DNA of 64,000 nt from Welwitschia mirabilis (Eukaryota > Gnetophyta > Gnetopsida > Welwitschiales). The stretch lies in NCBI GenBank assembly GCA_051453625.1, contig JBOZIK010000001.1:31732087-31796086 (forward strand), read 5' to 3'. The position numbers and the translations under genes are program-made. Positions 60,019-64,000 of this stretch are shown here, piece by piece. Every line of letters starts with the position of its first letter. Positions within the stretch are counted from its first letter, which is position 1. The notes beneath the pieces were generated by a model. The model had not been told where the DNA came from and made no database searches. It saw only the letters and a list, made by a program, of their open reading frames with translations.

Positions 60019-61876
60019 GGTAAAGAAGAGAAATAAAAACCATGTCCTTTCATGTCACCATAATATCCTACCACAAGCGCACTGGGGCACATATTCCTAA
60101 GAGAGGCCTCTGGTAGTGTGATATGGTAGCTATGNNNNNNNNNNNNNNNNNNNNNNNNNNNNNNNNNNNNNNNNNNNNNNNNNNNNNNNNNNNNNNNNNN
60201 NNNNNNNNNNNNNNNNNNNNNNNNNNNNNNNNNNAAGAGAAATAAAAATCATGTCCTTTTATGGTCACCATAATATCCTACCACAAGCGAACTGGGGCAA
60301 ATATTACTAAGAGGGGCCTCTGGTAGTGTGATATGATAGCTATGGAAACTCTACTAGGGGTCAGTTGGCCATGCTATGCGGGTCCTTACTCCTCTGATAA
60401 TGGTTGCACTACCCTCATCATGGTTAAATAAATTATTTTTTGAGGCTACATAATCAATGGTATCCCTAGTGTTATCAGAGATATTTCTTGTTTTGTAGAT
60501 CCATTTTTCTTTCTTTATTTATTTTTATTACTTTTACATGATCACTCTACTTTTTTGGATTCTAGTATTGCTTTGTTATAGTAGCTTGTAAGTTTCTATT
60601 TTAGATAGCTTTTTATCTTATCATTTATTATTTGATAACATTAGATATACTTGACATAATCATGATCATTTCCTCATTGAGTGGTACTTTATGATTTTTA
60701 CATACTATTGTGCATGTTTCATCAAGTGATTTTATGATTGTTACCAAAGGAATTTGTTAGGTTATAATTTAGGGTAAGAAAGCAATATTCTTTATGTTCC
60801 TAGTTGTTCATTTTCATTTTATTTTTCTTTAGCTGTTATGTTAGATTTTTCAAAGTTATTTTCCATACTTTTTTAGCCTTGTATTATGGATCTGATCATT
60901 TTTATAATTTCTTGTTGATACATTTTCCTAGGGATTGATTCTTGATAGGTTTCCATGACCTGATGAGTCTTAAGCTTTCTTTTTCCATGACTTTAGGCAT
61001 ATTTGAGTACTCTTTAATTATTGCTTATTTCTACTTAGTGCATTTTCTTCTACTTTCACACTTTTTCCTCTTCATCATAGGCATGTTTTTTATGTTATTT
61101 CTTTACTTTCTCTCTACTTTGTATTTTTTTCCTATTTTGTGTGTGTTTGCCTATTTTTCTGACTTATCATTTTTGTCCAAATAGCCTATTTGATCATTGT
61201 CATTCCATATCTATCATCCCCATAATATCTAGGATTACATTATGATGTAATTTGGGATATATTACTTCTCTTGTGGGGGTAGGACATCTTTCTAGGCTTT
61301 ATTTTATGATTTTAAGCATAAATTTTTAATATTTGGAGATTTTATGATACATATATATGATGGATTATTTGTATTAATTTTCTTGTTAATTGAATAAATT
61401 TATGGAGAATTCATGAATTTTATATTATAGGATTTAGTAGCACACTCTCAAAAGTTTTCTTGTAGCTATATTTTAGATCATCTAAAGAAAATTCTATATC
61501 TACTCTAAACCTTTACCTTTATGGATGATATTAATAAACTTAAATATATCACTTGTTTGAGGATTAGTACTCTTAAGTCTATCATATTAGTTCATTATTA
61601 CTATTTTTATGCATACACCTTTCCTAAGGTATTAATGTTGTATTTTTATGATTTCTATATGTGTATGGAATTCATTTATTCTATAGTAACATGCTTAAGT
61701 AGGAGGCTTAGGGATATTTNNNNNNNNNNNNNNNNNNNNNNNNNTCTATGATATCTTTTCTCATATGATTTAATTAGACTTACATCTTTTTAGTATTATT
61801 TTAACTTAGTCAAATGGGCTCGTAATATAGTTGATTGCTTATTTTATCAGGACTAACAAGGCTAAGTAGGGGGTTA
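60019..61876 (+). other. Athila-3 3' interior and polypurine tract
   Basis: Non-coding. 60026-60134 and 60235-60344 are nearly the same 109 bp around a 100-N gap. Between 60345 and 61860 only short hydrophobic T-rich frames occur (60942-61184, 61521-61751) with no recognised domain; an env-position ORF cannot be made out. AAGTAGGGGGT at 61864-61874 is a good polypurine tract directly before the LTR. A 25-N gap lies at 61720-61744. Confidence 0.55.
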
Positions 61877-63148
61877 TGTTGTGATGCCAATTTATAGGAA
61901 TTTTATGGTGTATTTTGAGTACTTTTGTAGGAAATTTATATAGGTTTGAATTCAATACTAATGATTATAGAGATCTAACATAATGTTAAATAAACCATGC
62001 AATTATTAGCATATTTGGAGGTTTGTCAGGCTTATTCTAACACTGCATACTTGACAGAATGACTCATCATGTAAGACACTGACTTACCTTTGAGATTGGA
62101 GATAAGGAAGTTTGTCATTCCTTATCTCATCCTCATGATAGTTAGGACAATAACACTATTGACATGGAAAAAATATATGGGACTGATAGTCAGGCATGAA
62201 GATGATGAAGTACCTTTTTGATGTAGGATGACATCCCCTCTATCATCCTCATGACAGTCAGGATAATAGCTCTTTTTTTATGGTAAAAAAGAATTATCTT
62301 TGTAATGGGGTTAAATAATTCATTTAGGCTGTTAGGATTTCTTTTTCAAGTTCTAGGGTTGATTTTCTAGAACTTCAATGTAAAACTATAAATGCCCTTT
62401 CCCTCAGTTATTTTTGTTTNNNNNNNNNNNNNNNNNNNNNNNNNNNNNNNNNNNNNNNNNNNNNNNNNNNNNNNNNNNNNNNNNNNNNNNNNNNNNNNNN
62501 NNNNNNNNNNNNNNNNNNNNNNNNNNNNGATGCTACTATTTTATTATTAACGGATGTAAGTATTCTTGAATTAATCTAGTTACCGTTTGAGTCAATGCAA
62601 TTTCTATTTTTATTTTAATTCTGTGTATGTCCCTTATGGTTTACATTGATTATAGTTTAAAGTGATGATTCTATGATTTATCTAGATCATAAGGGCAACC
62701 TTTGTCAAGGTTGATCTTGCTTAGTATTATATTTGTATTGCTACTTCATTCCATTCCTCATTGCATTTTATATCTTACTTGGTAGATCTCATAGTTCATG
62801 TTCATTAGGAATAAGTTGATTACTCTTCTTAGTTAATTTGAATTACAGAAAAGCTACTTCTTGTGACAAAAGAATTAGGAATTAATAGAACTCATTTCAT
62901 TTCTATTTGTATTTAATTTCTATTCACTTGTATTGCATTTATTTTGTTATTTACCTTTAGCTATTATAATATAAAAAGAACAAAAATATGTTTGGAAGTC
63001 AATTTTTTAACTGTTAGCCTAGTGCCTTCAATGGGTTTATGACATTCAGGTAAACTTCCATCTATACTAGCATGTTTTTTTCTGCAAGTTATTTGATCTA
63101 TAGGTTTACCTAAAGAACTTTAGGATTGCATAAATTTATACTGAATTA
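61877..63148 (+). mobile_element. 3' LTR of Athila-3
   Basis: Begins TGTTGTGATGCC after the polypurine tract and aligns with 47780-49049 along its whole length; TATAAATG at 62387-62394 replaces TATAAATA. A 109-N gap (62420-62528) is inside. The end, ACTGAATTA at ~63148, has lost the CA terminus. Behind it the interrupted Athila-2 LTR resumes. Confidence 0.82.
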
Positions 63149-63170
63149 GTAAGGATGACACTGAGGATGG
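63149..63170 (-). mobile_element. Continuation of the Athila-2 5' LTR
   Basis: AGGATGACACTGAGGATGG matches the intact Athila-2 3' LTR near 41757 (GGGGATGACACTGAAGATG) at the place where 47779 left off. This is the right flank of the Athila-3 insertion. Cut by the gap 63171-63270. Confidence 0.65.
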
Positions 63171-63270
63171 NNNNNNNNNNNNNNNNNNNNNNNNNNNNNN
63201 NNNNNNNNNNNNNNNNNNNNNNNNNNNNNNNNNNNNNNNNNNNNNNNNNNNNNNNNNNNNNNNNNNNNNN

Positions 63271-63660
63271 CCAAAAAGCACATCTATCTAAAAGATTACA
63301 GGGAGCATAAATATTGATCATACTAATAATTATGTTATTTCAATTAAATCAAATCCATACACAATTACCCTCAAGATCCTGATCATGATCAATAATATGA
63401 TTGGTAAGCTTCTGGTGAAGAAGAATAACTGCTCCTCCTCTACCTCTAGAGTGGCAGGAAAAGTAAGAAGAACTTCTAGGAAAGATGCTTTTACAAGCTC
63501 CTTGAAGTTAGAAACCTTAAATTTTAACTTCTTGAAGAAAAAATATATCTAGAATTTTTTTAGCTATATAATCTTAGACAATATATTTTCTTTGGGAGTC
63601 CGAGAGTCCCCAAACATTCTAAGAGATAAGATTCATGATGAAGGATCAAGGGAGGATCCT
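63271..63660 (-). pseudogene. LINE (L1-type) endonuclease relic
   Basis: Minus strand. Start near 63635 with MNLIS.NVWGLSDSQRK, matching the first strand of APE-type LINE endonucleases; then ILDIFFLQEVKI with the catalytic Glu kept, HSRGRGGAVILLHQKL near 63465-63420, HDQDLEGNCVWI and MINIYAPCNLLDRCAFW near 63320-63275. Order and spacing fit the first ~130 residues of LINE ORF2. Stops replace Trp and other codons. The reverse transcriptase would lie at lower coordinates, across the gap, but Athila sequence is there instead. Confidence 0.8.
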
Positions 63661-64000
63661 AATCCCTCATTTATAACCTGCTAAGAATTTGTAGACTTGA
63701 AACTATTAACTATTGATCTATTTAGTCTTTAGAATTAATTTAAGATACCATTTCTAGATTTAGTTATATGATTTATTACACTAGAGGAACTAAATAAGGG
63801 ATTGTTCTAGTAACATGAGCATAGGATTTTTTACTAACCATTTACTAGCCTTCATTTATATTAGTATCCTTGTTGAGAGGTTTGGGATTTTGTGTGGTAG
63901 CTTGATTATCCTCATGACAAGCAGTGCAACCCTCTTCTGAAGATTTTTGAGAAAGGTTCCCTTTATCCATGTTTTCTTGATACCTTTGTTGACCTTGAAA
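63661..64000 (-). other. Region upstream of the LINE endonuclease, possible ORF1 end
   Basis: On the minus strand the last ~120 bp reads a hydrophilic peptide with NLSQKSSEEGC and EDNQATTQNPKPLNK, which would suit the low-complexity end of a LINE ORF1. No conserved motif is visible, so this is a guess from position. Confidence 0.3.

Noticed and set aside
59879-60100. Arg-Glu or Ser-Leu repeat protein
   Set aside because: Translation of a (GA)n microsatellite.
60942-61184. 80-codon Phe/Leu-rich ORF as an env transmembrane protein
   Set aside because: The T-rich sequence makes hydrophobic frames by chance; there is no signal peptide arrangement or related frame in the other Athila copies.
1-64000. 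CRISPR array, operon, riboswitch or bacterial mobile element
   Set aside because: No regularly spaced repeats with unique spacers, no bacterial gene organisation; all coding traces are plant retroelements or a plant pseudogene.

Overview
This window is nuclear DNA from a flowering plant. It is very A+T rich (about 70% by eye) and packed with decayed retrotransposons, as in pericentromeric or other repeat-rich heterochromatin. I find no intact host gene, no rRNA or tRNA gene, and nothing bacterial. The plant call rests on several Ty1-copia polyprotein relics primed by initiator Met-tRNA, Athila-like Ty3-gypsy elements with ~1.27 kb LTRs and a tRNA-Asp-type primer site, a Tat/Ogre-like gag, a miniature LTR element (TRIM), a LINE endonuclease relic, and a pseudogene of a dynamin-related protein of the plant DRP4 type. 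The species cannot be named from this sequence.

Layout. 1-1559: 3' end of Copia-1 with its LTR. 1560-3097: non-coding, perhaps the 5' side of the next element. 3098-10036: Copia-2 and Copia-3, two diverged copies of one family that overlap in content across a gap. 10137-11160: non-coding. 11160-12590: gag relic of a Tat/Ogre-like gypsy (Gypsy-1). 12590-12950: a repeat with internal direct repeats. 13480-17949: Gypsy-2 on the minus strand. 17950-18690: truncated Athila-type LTR. 18690-23441: Copia-4 on the minus strand. 23445-24669: DRP4-like pseudogene. 24670-24982: TRIM. 25010-29400: Copia-5 on the plus strand. 29401-32340: non-coding. 32340-33424: LTR end and primer site of Copia-6, then a pyrimidine-rich tract. 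33425-63170: three nested Athila-like elements. Athila-1 (minus) is interrupted inside its reverse transcriptase by Athila-2 (minus), and Athila-2 is interrupted inside its 5' LTR by Athila-3 (plus). 63271-64000: LINE relic on the minus strand.

Every polyprotein is broken by stops and frameshifts. All six readable protease active sites are changed, five of seven readable reverse-transcriptase catalytic motifs are changed, and primer-binding sites differ from the expected tRNA complements mostly by C-to-T or G-to-A. This is what long methylation-driven deamination of silenced elements would produce. No set of genes here works together; the only host-derived coding signal is the DRP4 pseudogene.

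Assembly caution: there are 20 N-runs, 12 of them exactly 100 N (a conventional unknown-size gap). Eight of those 12 are flanked by near-identical sequence on both sides, so short local duplications beside gaps are probably scaffolding artefacts.
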